The notes under the pieces were generated by a model, which was not told the DNA's origin, ran no database searches, and saw nothing but the letters and a program-made list of their open reading frames with translations. 64,000 nucleotides of DNA, taken from NCBI RefSeq assembly GCF_035645195.1, contig NZ_DASQNA010000006.1, forward strand, positions 1-64,000, read 5' to 3'. Shown here in pieces: positions 8,989 through 16,763 of the stretch (positions within the stretch are counted from its first letter, which is position 1; every line of letters starts with the position of its first letter). The position numbers and the translations under genes were made by a program. The DNA comes from Paenibacillus sp. (GTDB lineage: Bacteria > Bacillota > Bacilli > Paenibacillales > YIM-B00363).

Positions 8989-9180
8989 GGCGGGCAGTAG
9001 GCGCAAAAATGCGGCTATTTGGCGTTTGGTGGGGCGGCTGGCGGGCAGTAGGCGCAAAAATGCGGCTATTTGGTGTTTGATGGGGCGGCTGGCGGGCAGT
9101 AGGCGCAAAAATGCGGCTATTTGGCGTTTGATGAGGCGGGTTGCGGGCAGTAGGCGCAAAAATGCGGCGAATTCACGGCA
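8989..9180 (+). repeat. Tandem array, 51-bp period, about 3.8 copies
   Basis: Copies begin at 8989, 9040, 9091 and 9142, exactly 51 bp apart. The conserved core is GCGCAAAAATGCGGCTATTT, followed by a GC-rich, more variable part. The core can fold as AGGCGCA-AAAA-TGCGGCT with one G-G mismatch, which resembles the perfect hairpin of the 56751-57160 array. The 51-bp length is divisible by three, so it opens spurious reading frames. No gene is supported between 8925 and 9254. Confidence 0.9.
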
Positions 9181-9254
9181 GGCAGGCTAGTTCGTGGTCC
9201 GTTTGGGAACAATACCCTTCAACGAAATCCGGCAAACAGGAGGTACCCCGTCGT

Positions 9255-10412
9255 ATGATCGTCCGTTTCGGCTATGTCGCGATGTCCGTCCATATCAAAA
9301 ACGCGTCGCCGTCCAAAACGATGACCGCCACGCTGTTCCAGACGATTCCCGACCGCGAAGCCGCCGTCCGCAAGCTCGAGCGCATCGCCGCCGAAAACCT
9401 GCACAACACGCTCCGCCTGCTGAAGCACAACAGGGCGGAAGGCATCAAGCTTTACCGCCTCTCCTCGAAGCTGATCCCGCTGCTGACGCACGAGATGCTG
9501 GAAGGGTGGGACCCGCTCGACGCGCTCGAGGAAGACTTCCGGCGGCTCGGCGACTACGCCAAGACGAACGGCATGCGCCTCAGCTTCCATCCCGATCACT
9601 TCACGGTGCTGAGCACCCCGCGCAAGGACGTGCTCCAGAAATCGGAGAAAGACCTCGATTGGCACGTCTCAATGCTCGAGCGCATGGGGCTCGACGAGCG
9701 ATACAAGTGCAACATCCATATCGGAGGCACCTACGGCAACAAAGAGAAAGCGTACGAGCGCTTCCTCCGCCAATTCGCGGCGATGCCGGATCGGCTGCGG
9801 CATCGGATCACGCTGGAGAACGACGACAAGACGTTCACCGCCAAGGAAACGTTGGCAGCGTGCCAAGCGGTCGGCGTGCCCATGGTGCTCGACGTGCACC
9901 ACCATGCCGTCAACAACGAGGGGGAGCGGATCGTCGAGCTGTGGGAGGACATTCAGCGCACGTGGCTGACGGAGAAGGCGCGCGCGGAAGCGGCGCTGCG
10001 GACGGCCGGGGGAGCGGCGGACAGAAGCGAAGGGGCGGCGCTCGTGCCGGAGCGGGAGCCGGTCGGCGCCTACGCAGCCGCAGCTTCCTCCGGCGGCGAT
10101 GCGCATGCCGCCGCAATCGCAGCGCCCGCGTTCGCCGCGGAGGCCGCAGGCGAGCCGACGCTGACGGACGAGCTGCTCGCGCCGAAAATCCACGTATCCA
10201 GTCCGAAAAGCGACAAAGACCCGAGAGGCCACGCCGATTACGTCGATGCGGACGGCTTCTTCGCCTTCTTGCGCGACATCGCGCCGATGACGCCTCGTCT
10301 CGACGTCATGATCGAAGCGAAAATGAAAGACGACGCCTTGTTCCGCCTCGTCGAAGAGATCGCCGCGAAGCCCGGCGTGCGCCGCCTCGGAGGCGCGATC
10401 GTCGAACTGTAA
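9255..10412 (+). CDS. uvsE: UV damage endonuclease UvsE
   Basis: 385 aa. A TIM-barrel metalloenzyme that nicks DNA 5' of UV photoproducts and other lesions. Family signatures visible: FGYVAMSVHIKN, KLYRLSSKLIPLLTHE, LSFHPDHFTVLSTP, CNIHIGGTYGNK, ITLENDDKTFT, VLDVHHHAVNN and the C-terminal IHVSSPKSDKDPRGHADYVD. Metal-binding Glu/His/Asp residues are present. An Ala-rich insertion at about residues 243-302 makes it longer than typical homologues (about 300-320 aa). The ATG at 9255 has AGGAGGT 11-12 nt upstream. Confidence 0.93.
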   Translation: MIVRFGYVAMSVHIKNASPSKTMTATLFQTIPDREAAVRKLERIAAENLHNTLRLLKHNRAEGIKLYRLSSKLIPLLTHEMLEGWDPLDALEEDFRRLGDYAKTNGMRLSFHPDHFTVLSTPRKDVLQKSEKDLDWHVSMLERMGLDERYKCNIHIGGTYGNKEKAYERFLRQFAAMPDRLRHRITLENDDKTFTAKETLAACQAVGVPMVLDVHHHAVNNEGERIVELWEDIQRTWLTEKARAEAALRTAGGAADRSEGAALVPEREPVGAYAAAASSGGDAHAAAIAAPAFAAEAAGEPTLTDELLAPKIHVSSPKSDKDPRGHADYVDADGFFAFLRDIAPMTPRLDVMIEAKMKDDALFRLVEEIAAKPGVRRLGGAIVEL

Positions 10413-10525
10413 CCGGGGGCGAAAAATTAGCGAGATTCGACATGTTTCATTCTTGCTTTTCCCGAGAAGTTGGGGTACGTTGGAAGACAGGTGAAAAGCT
10501 TGTACATGAAAGGGAGTCGAACCGA

Positions 10526-11296
10526 ATGGAACCGTTGTTGCAAGGAAAAACTATACTCGTTATGGGCGTCGCCAACGATCGGAGCATCGCTTGGGCGATC
10601 GCGCAATCGCTGGCCGGCCAAGGGGCTCGGCTCATTTTCACATATGAGAACGAACGCGTCGAAGAGCGCGTGAAGAAGCTGGCGGATACGATCCCGAACT
10701 CTACGGTGCTCCCGTGCAATGTGGCGGTGGACGAAGAGATCGACAATCTCGCTTCGCTCATCAAAGACCAGTTCGGCGTCATCCACGGCCTCGTGCACAG
10801 CATCGCGTTCGCGAAGACGGAAGAGCTCGAGGGCATGTACGTCGACACGTCCCGCGCCGGATTCGCGCTCGCGCATGACATCAGCGCGTATTCGCTCGTC
10901 GCGGTCGCCCAGCGCATCCATCCGCTCATGACCGAAGGCGGCAGCATCATGACGATGACGTACCTCGGCGCGGAGCGCGCGATGAAAAACTACAACGTCA
11001 TGGGCGTGGCGAAAGCGGCGCTCGAAGCGAGCGTTCGCTACCTCGCGGCGGATCTCGGCCCGTCGAACATCCGGGTCAACGCGATCTCCGCAGGTCCGAT
11101 CCGCACGCTCGCGGCGAAGGGCATCAGCGGCTTCAACTCGATCCTGAAGCAGGTCGAGGAGAAGGCGCCGCTGCGCCGCACGACCGAGCAAGCCGAAGTA
11201 GGCGACACGGCGCTGTTCCTGATGAGCCATTTGTCGCGCGGCATTACCGGCGAAGTCATCTACGTGGACAACGGTTATCATATCGTAGGGGTATAA
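10526..11296 (+). CDS. fabI: Enoyl-[acyl-carrier-protein] reductase (NADH), FabI
   Basis: 256 aa. Catalyses the last step of each fatty-acid elongation cycle. A short-chain dehydrogenase fold with the FabI-type nucleotide motif GVANDRSIAWAIAQSL, SIAFAKTEELEG, the catalytic Tyr-x6-Lys in YNVMGVAKAALE, and RVNAISAGPIRTLAAKGI. The ATG at 10526 has AAAGGGAG about 10 nt upstream. The gene is followed by a strong terminator and appears monocistronic. Confidence 0.97.
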   Translation: MEPLLQGKTILVMGVANDRSIAWAIAQSLAGQGARLIFTYENERVEERVKKLADTIPNSTVLPCNVAVDEEIDNLASLIKDQFGVIHGLVHSIAFAKTEELEGMYVDTSRAGFALAHDISAYSLVAVAQRIHPLMTEGGSIMTMTYLGAERAMKNYNVMGVAKAALEASVRYLAADLGPSNIRVNAISAGPIRTLAAKGISGFNSILKQVEEKAPLRRTTEQAEVGDTALFLMSHLSRGITGEVIYVDNGYHIVGV

Positions 11297-11331
11297 TCTA
11301 CGGCCGGCGTCGGCTCCAGGCCGGTGTCCCG

Positions 11332-11368
11332 AAGGCCCGTCGTCGATTAGGCGACGGCCTTTTTTTTT
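11332..11368 (+). terminator. Terminator after fabI
   Basis: GGCCCGTCG pairs with CGACGGCC around an 8-9 nt loop, followed by nine T residues. Confidence 0.9.
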
Positions 11369-11454
11369 CGTTTAAGGGGCATCCGTGCGAAACTGTCGGC
11401 CCGGCCCATACGTATAATTTGGATAAGCAATCGAAGGGGAGAGAACAGGAGCCG

Positions 11455-12294
11455 ATGAGCAATCACGAACGGGAGACGTACACCGTCACCGGGAAATCGT
11501 TCACTGCGGTCGCCGTGAACATGGCGGCGAAAGCGGGCGAATATATGAAAAGCAAGCTCGGCCAAGCGACGGACGTGCGCGTGAAAACGTCGCCGCACGA
11601 TCTCGTGACCGAAGTGGACAAGGGAACGGAAATTTTGATCCGCAAAATCATTCATACGTATTTTCCGACGCACGACATACTGGGGGAAGAAGGCGTAGAG
11701 CCCGGCGCGGAAGCGTCGAGGCTGGCGCTGGAAGCGGTGAAAGACCGCGAGTACGTTTGGATCGTCGATCCGATCGACGGGACGACGAATTTCATTCACG
11801 GCCTGCCGTTCTATTCGGTATCGATCGCGCTGGCGCATCGCGGCGAAGTCATCGTCGGCGTCGTGTACGACCCGTCTCGAGACGAATTGTTCGTCGCCGA
11901 GAAAGGGAAGGGCGCGTACGTGCACGGCAAGCGCATTCAGGTGTCGCCGGAGGAAGAGCTGGCGGGCAGCCTCGTCGCGACGGGCTTCCCGACCGACCGC
12001 CAACACGTGCTGCCGCTCGCGCTGAAGCAGATCGAGTCCGTAGCGCCGCGGGTGCGCAACATCCGGGCCGGCGGCTCGGCGGCGCTGCATCTCGCGTACG
12101 TCGCCGCGGGACGCCTCACCGGGTTCTGGGAGGCGAACTTGAACGCATGGGACATCGCCGCGGGCATGCTGCTCGTGCAGGAGGCCGGCGGGAAAGTGAC
12201 GGACATGAACGGGGAGCCGTACGGCCTGCACGTGCGGGACGTCGCCGCGACGAACGGCCGCATTCACGACGATCTGATCGCCGCCATTCGGTAA
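11455..12294 (+). CDS. Inositol monophosphatase family protein (SuhB-like)
   Basis: 279 aa. A Mg-dependent phosphatase of the IMPase/FBPase superfamily. Ligand motifs are all present: DLVTEVDKGTE, GEEG, WIVDPIDGTTNFIHG and the C-terminal NAWDIAAGMLLVQEAGG. Substrates in this family include inositol phosphate, fructose-1,6-bisphosphate and nucleotide phosphates, so the substrate is not fixed by sequence. The ATG at 11455 is preferred over an upstream in-frame TTG (11419), because a TATAAT sits directly before that TTG and AGGGGAG/AGGAG lie between them. A hairpin terminator follows. Confidence 0.92.
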   Translation: MSNHERETYTVTGKSFTAVAVNMAAKAGEYMKSKLGQATDVRVKTSPHDLVTEVDKGTEILIRKIIHTYFPTHDILGEEGVEPGAEASRLALEAVKDREYVWIVDPIDGTTNFIHGLPFYSVSIALAHRGEVIVGVVYDPSRDELFVAEKGKGAYVHGKRIQVSPEEELAGSLVATGFPTDRQHVLPLALKQIESVAPRVRNIRAGGSAALHLAYVAAGRLTGFWEANLNAWDIAAGMLLVQEAGGKVTDMNGEPYGLHVRDVAATNGRIHDDLIAAIR

Positions 12295-12372
12295 TGGGCC
12301 ATAGGAGCGAGGAGGTCGGCTCGAACGGCCGCAGCCCGAATCGCTTCGCCCGAACGCAAAGCGAACGAAACG

Positions 12373-12404
12373 AAAGCCCTAGCTTCCATCGGAAGCCAGG
12401 GCTT
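12373..12404 (+). terminator. Terminator after the inositol monophosphatase gene
   Basis: AAAGCCCT-A-GCTTCC / GGAAGC-C-AGGGCTTT stem with a 3-nt loop. The T-run is short. Confidence 0.7.
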
Positions 12405-12482
12405 TCTGTATTCAGGATGAAACGCCGCCGCCTCTGCAGCGGTATTAAGTATAAACAAACTTTATCGGAGGGAATTCAAGAG

Positions 12483-12953
12483 ATGAAGAAACGATCGATT
12501 CTCGGAGCGATGTTGCTGGCGTTCGCGCTGCTTACGGGATGCTCCGTGCTGGAGGGCGCGAATACGGCGTTGGAACAGGCGAATACGACGCTGTCGTACG
12601 CGGCCGAGGCGGGAGCGTTCATCAACGACGCCAACCGGTTCGCGGAGCAGGTGCCGCAGCTCGCCGAGCAGGCGCTGGCAAACCCGGAGACGCTCGAGCA
12701 ACTGCGCGGCGAAATGCAGTCGATGCAAGAACGCATCGCCGCGTTCGCCTCGCTGCAGGCGCCCGAGTTCGCCGCAGACATCCACCGGCAGCTGACCGAG
12801 ACGAACGAGATCGTACGCGCGCAGCTCGAGCAGTACGTGCAGCAGATCGACGCACAGACGATCGATCTCGCGGCGCTGGCGAACGCGCCGGTGCTGGAGA
12901 CGATCCGGGGCATGACGGATCTGCTTAACGCGCTGGAGCAGCTGGGGCAATGA
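12483..12953 (+). CDS. Small helical lipoprotein (DUF6376-like)
   Basis: 156 aa. A lipoprotein signal ends in LLTGC (Cys20). The mature part SVLEGANTALEQANTTLSYA, followed by INDANRFAEQVPQLAEQAL, is amphipathic helix and resembles the Bacillales DUF6376 family, whose function is unknown. The ATG at 12483 has GGAGGG 9 nt upstream. It stands alone between a terminator and the aminotransferase gene. Confidence 0.75.
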   Translation: MKKRSILGAMLLAFALLTGCSVLEGANTALEQANTTLSYAAEAGAFINDANRFAEQVPQLAEQALANPETLEQLRGEMQSMQERIAAFASLQAPEFAADIHRQLTETNEIVRAQLEQYVQQIDAQTIDLAALANAPVLETIRGMTDLLNALEQLGQ

Positions 12954-13104
12954 CGGGCCGGGTCAGGCGACGGGGCTCCGGCGTACGGAACGAAGCGGCT
13001 TCGGTCCTCCGAAACCGACTGGTTATAAAAACGTTTGCTGTTCCGGCGGAGATTCGGTAAATTAAATAAATACACTTATAACAGTCGTCGGAGGAACGTT
13101 GAAG

Positions 13105-14301
13105 ATGGAACGAACATTTGCCAAAACGATTTCGCGGGCGAAGTCGTCCGCCGTGCGGGAGATTTTGAAATTAACGCAAAATTCGAAGGTGCTCTCTTTC
13201 GCAGGCGGCTTGCCGGCGGAAGACTCGTTCCCGGCGGAGGCGATTCGCGAAGCGTACGAGCGCGTATTCGCTCGGGGAGCGGGCGCGCTGCAGTACGGGT
13301 TGACCGAAGGGGTGCTCGCGCTGCGGGAGTGGCTGACCGAGTTTCTTCGCGCGAAAGGGGTCGAGACGTCCCCGGACAAGCTGCTGGTGACGACCGGCTC
13401 GCAGCAGGCGATCGACCTCGCGTTCCGCGTCATGATCGATCCGGGCGATTATGTGCTCGTCGAGCGCCCGACGTACCTCGCCGCGCTGCAGGCGCTGTCG
13501 CTCGCGGACGGCCGGGTGGCGGAGGTCGATTCCGACGCCGAGGGGATGTTGCCGGACGATCTCGAAGCGAAGCTTCGGGAGTTTCGCCCGAAAATCGTAT
13601 ACGTGACGCCGACGTTCTCCAACCCGGGCGGCAAGCTCTGGTCGGACGAACGCCGCCGCGCGCTCGCGGAGCTCGCTCGCCGCTACGGGGCGCTCGTCAT
13701 CGAGGACGATCCGTACGGCGACATCCGGTTCGATCCGAATCTCCGCGTGACGACGCTCTACGAAACGGACGCCGCGCTCGGAGGCGAAGGCAACGCGCTG
13801 TATCTCGGCTCGTTCTCCAAGACGGTGGCGCCCGCGCTGCGCACCGGCTTCGCCGCAGGCCCCGAGGACGTTATTAGAATGATGGAGAAGGCGAAGCAGG
13901 CGTCCGACCTGCATTCGAGCGGCGTCGACCAGCTGGCGCTGTACGAGCTCGTCACCCAATGGGATCTCGCAGGGCATATTCGTTCGATCTCGGCGATGTA
14001 CCGAGAGCGGATGGAAAGGCTGACTGCGCACATGACGGGCGCTCCGTGGGAGCTGCTTCGCTGGAACCGGCCGCAGGGCGGCATGTTCCTGTGGGCGACG
14101 CTGCCCGAGTCGTGGGTCGCCGTCGATCTGTTGAAGCTCGCGGTCGAGGAAGGCGCCGCCTTCGTGCCCGGCGAACCGTTCTACGCCGGCGAGCCGGCGC
14201 GCAACACGCTGCGCATCAATTTCACACATACGCCGCCCGCGCTCGTGCCCGAAGGTCTCGAACGGCTGGCGCGCGCCATCCAGCGGTACGCCCAAGGCTA
14301 A
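13105..14301 (+). CDS. PLP-dependent aminotransferase, class I/II (LysN/ARO8-like)
   Basis: 398 aa. A fold-type I aminotransferase: FAGGLPAEDSFP near the N-terminus, TTGSQQAIDLAFRV, VYVTPTFSNPGG, the PLP lysine in LGSFSKTVAPALRTGF, and RINFTHTPP at the C-terminus. The N-terminal signature is that of the 2-aminoadipate/aromatic aminotransferase group without a GntR domain. The amino-donor specificity cannot be read from sequence. The ATG at 13105 is preferred over TTG at 13099, since GGAGGA lies 9-10 nt upstream of the ATG. Confidence 0.93.
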   Translation: MERTFAKTISRAKSSAVREILKLTQNSKVLSFAGGLPAEDSFPAEAIREAYERVFARGAGALQYGLTEGVLALREWLTEFLRAKGVETSPDKLLVTTGSQQAIDLAFRVMIDPGDYVLVERPTYLAALQALSLADGRVAEVDSDAEGMLPDDLEAKLREFRPKIVYVTPTFSNPGGKLWSDERRRALAELARRYGALVIEDDPYGDIRFDPNLRVTTLYETDAALGGEGNALYLGSFSKTVAPALRTGFAAGPEDVIRMMEKAKQASDLHSSGVDQLALYELVTQWDLAGHIRSISAMYRERMERLTAHMTGAPWELLRWNRPQGGMFLWATLPESWVAVDLLKLAVEEGAAFVPGEPFYAGEPARNTLRINFTHTPPALVPEGLERLARAIQRYAQG

Positions 14302-14316
14302 AGGCCTAGTATAGGG

Positions 14317-14364
14317 TGCCGTCCCTCCGTCAACACTGGGTAAAAAAAGACGGAGGCGACGGCA
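14317..14364 (+). promoter_or_regulatory. 15-bp hairpin sequestering the DUF2243 ribosome binding site
   Basis: TGCCGTC-CCTCCGTC (14317-14331) pairs fully with GACGGAGG-C-GACGGCA (14349-14364), leaving one bulged base and a 17-nt loop that ends in a run of seven A. The only ribosome binding site of the next gene (GGAGG, 14352-14356) is inside the 3' arm, and TTTTG follows. Confidence 0.75.
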
Positions 14365-14366
14365 TT

Positions 14367-14834
14367 TTGTCTATCGATGAAAAGAAAAAGCTATTGAATT
14401 ACGGCAGTCTGCTGCTCGGCATCGGGCTCGCGGGCGCGTTCGACGGCGTCGTGTTCCACCAGCTGCTGCAGTGGCACAGCGTGTATATGCACACGCACCG
14501 GCACGGACAAATCGTCAGCGATGGTTTGTTCCACGGCATTACGACCGTTGCGCTCGCGATCGGGGCCATCCTGCTGTGGCGCGCCGGCGCGCCGGGCGGC
14601 GTGAGACGAGGCAAGCGGCTGCTGCTCGGCGGGGCGTTGCTCGGCGCCGGCGGCTTCAACGTGATCGAGGGCCTCATCAACCATCATCTGCTGCAAATTC
14701 ATCACGTGAAGCCCGGCGATCCGAACGAGCTGCTGTACGATCTCGCGTTCCTCGCATCCGGCGCGCTGCTCGCCGCGATCGGGGAGGCGCTGAGACGCAG
14801 CGCGAACGAAGAACGGCGCGCCGCCCAGGCGTAA
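14367..14834 (+). CDS. DUF2243 family membrane protein
   Basis: 155 aa with four membrane segments (LLNYGSLLLGIGLAGAFDGV, then a second near ITTVALAIGAILLWR, LLLGGALLGAGGFNVIEGL, and LAFLASGALLAAIGEA). The conserved His-rich motifs FDGVVFHQLLQWHS and NHHLLQIHHVKPG are typical of DUF2243, whose function is unknown; the His residues suggest metal or haem binding. The TTG start at 14367 is preferred because GGAGG lies 10 nt before it and no ATG is nearby. Expression is probably controlled by the upstream hairpin. Confidence 0.85.
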   Translation: MSIDEKKKLLNYGSLLLGIGLAGAFDGVVFHQLLQWHSVYMHTHRHGQIVSDGLFHGITTVALAIGAILLWRAGAPGGVRRGKRLLLGGALLGAGGFNVIEGLINHHLLQIHHVKPGDPNELLYDLAFLASGALLAAIGEALRRSANEERRAAQA

Positions 14835-14862
14835 GCCGGGCGACGCGCCGTATCCAGCGCAG

Positions 14863-15411
14863 TTATGATTGTGCTTCCCGCGTTTCGCGGGCGATCGGGG
14901 ACAAGCCGACGGCCGCGGCGCCGAGCGTCTGCAGGGCGGTTTTGACGACGACCTGGCCGGCGATCGCGTAGCCGACCGCTTCCCACGGCAGGAAGCCGGC
15001 GCCGATCGGCGACAGGCCGACGACGACGAACAAGGCGCTGTCGATGATGCCGCCGACGAGGCCGCTGTAGAACACGCGCCAGCCGAGCGGGAGCCGGAGG
15101 CGGGTGTAAATTTCCGTGTCGGCCGTCTCCGACACGAGGAACGTGAGCGCGGAGGCGAACACGATCCACAGCGTGTCGCCGAGCGCCGCCGACGTGGCCG
15201 CGGACAGCGCCAGCGCGGTCAGGATGGCCGCGTACGTGCGGCCGCGGCCGATGGCGCGCTGCACGAAATCGCGCAGCACGAACGCGGCGCCGATGAGCAG
15301 CGAGCCGGCCGGCACGAGCAGCGGTCCGAGCGCGAGCGGAGCGAACGAGGCGGTGACGACGTTGGCGACGACGATGGACGATAGGTAGAGCAATATCACG
15401 ACCGCTTTCAT
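14863..15411 (-). CDS. VUT-family queuosine precursor transporter (YhhQ-like)
   Basis: 182 aa, about six membrane segments. The motifs [43 protein letters not shown] and [13 protein letters not shown] are typical of the VUT/DUF165 family (E. coli YhhQ), which imports the queuosine precursors preQ0/preQ1. The ATG overlaps the queF stop by 4 nt, so the two genes are translationally coupled. They share a preQ1-I riboswitch leader. A substrate in the queuosine pathway is therefore well supported. Confidence 0.9.
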   Translation of the reverse strand: MKAVVILLYLSSIVVANVVTASFAPLALGPLLVPAGSLLIGAAFVLRDFVQRAIGRGRTYAAILTALALSAATSAALGDTLWIVFASALTFLVSETADTEIYTRLRLPLGWRVFYSGLVGGIIDSALFVVVGLSPIGAGFLPWEAVGYAIAGQVVVKTALQTLGAAAVGLSPIARETREAQS

Positions 15412-15908
15412 CGGTTATCCACCTTCTCCGGGTACATATCGTGGTTCATCAGCCGATGCTCGGCCATCGCCTCGTATTTCGTGCCCGGCTTTCCCCAATT
15501 GCAGTACGGATCGATCGATATGCCGCCGCGCGGCGTAAATTTGCCCCACACCTCGATATAGCGCGGCTGCATCGCATCGATCAAGTCGTTCATAATGATG
15601 TTGACGCAATCCTCATGAAAATCCCCATGGTTGCGGAAGCTGAACAAATACAGCTTCAGCGACTTGCTCTCCACCATTTTCACGTCCGGAATGTAGCTGA
15701 TATAAATCGTAGCGAAGTCCGGCTGCCCGGTCACGGGGCACAGGCTCGTGAATTCGGGGCAGTTGAATTTAACGAAATAATCCCGGTACGGATGTTTATT
15801 GTCGAACGTTTCGAGCAGCTTCGGGTCGTACGAGAAGCTGTACGTCGTTCCTTGATTGCCTAGGAGCGTAACATCTTTCATTTCTTCTTGCTGTCTTCCG
15901 GCATGCAT
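15408..15908 (-). CDS. queF: NADPH-dependent 7-cyano-7-deazaguanine reductase QueF
   Basis: 166 aa, the unimodular QueF length. It reduces preQ0 to preQ1 in queuosine biosynthesis. The nucleophile Cys57 lies in [13 protein letters not shown] with Asp64 following, and the family motif [20 protein letters not shown] is present. The ATG at 15908 has GGGAGGAG about 8 nt upstream, inside a hairpin. The leader carries a preQ1-I riboswitch, so the pathway product represses the gene. The downstream transporter gene overlaps it. Confidence 0.97.
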   Translation of the reverse strand: MHAGRQQEEMKDVTLLGNQGTTYSFSYDPKLLETFDNKHPYRDYFVKFNCPEFTSLCPVTGQPDFATIYISYIPDVKMVESKSLKLYLFSFRNHGDFHEDCVNIIMNDLIDAMQPRYIEVWGKFTPRGGISIDPYCNWGKPGTKYEAMAEHRLMNHDMYPEKVDNR

Positions 15909-15966
15909 AAAAAAATCTCCTCCCTTTTCTCCGGCACGCGCCGATACGGAAAAGAAGACGAGATTT
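15909..15966 (-). terminator. Riboswitch expression platform: hairpin plus U-run enclosing the queF ribosome binding site
   Basis: Minus strand: AAATCTC (15966-15960) pairs with GAGATTT (15919-15913). Further imperfect pairing (CTTTTC/GAGAAAAG region) is capped by a GC-rich top and followed by seven T. The 3' arm includes GGGAGGAG. It can act as terminator, ribosome-site blocker, or both. Confidence 0.65.
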
Positions 15967-16032
15967 CGAGAACATTCCTTCTAGTTCGTGCAAAACGAAG
16001 CGAGCGCAGAACAGTAGAGCGTTCTGCACCAA

Positions 16033-16069
16033 TCTTAGTTTTTTATAGAGGGAGTTCGCGAACCTCTCC
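16033..16069 (-). ncRNA. Class I preQ1 riboswitch aptamer
   Basis: Minus strand reads GAGAGGTTCGCGAACTCCCT, then CTATAAAAAACTAA. This is the standard preQ1-I aptamer: GAGAGG/CCCTCT P1 stem, C-rich loop, and the A-rich tail AAAAAACTAA that forms the H-type pseudoknot. It lies about 125 nt upstream of queF. The downstream GCAGAAC-N8-GTTCTGC hairpin may be the alternative fold. Confidence 0.92.
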
Positions 16070-16238
16070 CGACGCCGCGGCGCCGGATTTCTTCTTTGGA
16101 TTGTCAGTGATGACTATAACAGGTCGGCGGACGGTTTTCAATCGGTTTTTCGCTGGGGCGGGCCGCTCGCGGGCGCGATTTTTGATGGTAACGGAGGAAA
16201 CGGCTGCCGAAGCCGCTGGTTCGGCGAACTTTTTTGCA

Positions 16239-16282
16239 TTGACTTTATGAAAATGTCGTACATATAATTGCTACAGCAATTA
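16239..16282 (+). promoter_or_regulatory. MarR promoter with 18-bp palindromic operator
   Basis: -35 TTGACT (16239-16244), 18-bp spacer, -10 TATAAT (16263-16268). A perfect palindrome TAATTGCT-AC-AGCAATTA (16265-16282) overlaps the -10 and the start of transcription. Confidence 0.8.
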
Positions 16283-16307
16283 AAATATTCCGAGGGGAAG
16301 ATTCGCT

Positions 16308-16763
16308 TTGTTGGACGATTCGATCGGCTTTCTGTTAAGCCGCACGACGCGCAAGCTGACCCAGCGCCTCAACGCTCGATTCGAGCCGTACGGCGTAACG
16401 ACCGAGCAGTTCGCGGTGCTGCAGCGCCTCGCCGAGCGGGACGGCGTCAGCCAGAAGGAGCTCGCCGCAAGGGTCGAGAAGGACCAGACGAACGTGACGC
16501 GGATTTTGGACCAATTGGAGCGGAAACGTCTGGTCGTTCGCGAACGCAGCGAGGAGGATCGCCGCTCGTTCGTCCTCCGGATCACCGACCAAGGGCGGAC
16601 GCTTAGCGAGGCGCTCGCCCCCGTGGAGCGGGAGACGATTCGCGAAGCGCTGGGCGGCCTGTCGGACGAACGGATCGCCGCGCTTCGGGACGCGTTGAAT
16701 CAGATTTGGAGCAACGCGTGCCGCCGCCGGAACGCTGCAGGGGAGGAGTGCCGCGATGCTTGA
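16308..16763 (+). CDS. MarR-family transcriptional regulator
   Basis: 151 aa. Typical MarR: N-terminal dimerisation helices, then the winged helix-turn-helix GVSQKELAARVEKDQTNVTR with the wing ERSEEDRRSFVLRITDQG. The TTG at 16308 has GAGGGG about 10 nt upstream. The promoter is overlapped by a perfect 18-bp palindrome, which makes autorepression likely. The gene overlaps the MFS transporter start by 8 nt and forms an operon with it and the pirin gene, so it probably senses a compound exported by the transporter. Confidence 0.93.
   Translation: MLDDSIGFLLSRTTRKLTQRLNARFEPYGVTTEQFAVLQRLAERDGVSQKELAARVEKDQTNVTRILDQLERKRLVVRERSEEDRRSFVLRITDQGRTLSEALAPVERETIREALGGLSDERIAALRDALNQIWSNACRRRNAAGEECRDA

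Noticed and set aside
8902-9190. Small frames of 85 and 124 codons over the 51-bp array at 8989
   Set aside because: Same periodic artefact; sequences such as FLRLLPASRPIKHQIAA repeat with the DNA period and lack start signals.
9194-11296. 700-codon frame apparently fusing a uvsE-overlapping segment to FabI
   Set aside because: The first 440 codons are an out-of-frame reading of uvsE. FabI has its own ribosome binding site and ATG at 10526.
15888-16250. 120-codon plus-strand frame across the preQ1 riboswitch
   Set aside because: It is antisense to a functional riboswitch leader and has no ribosome binding site or recognisable sequence.
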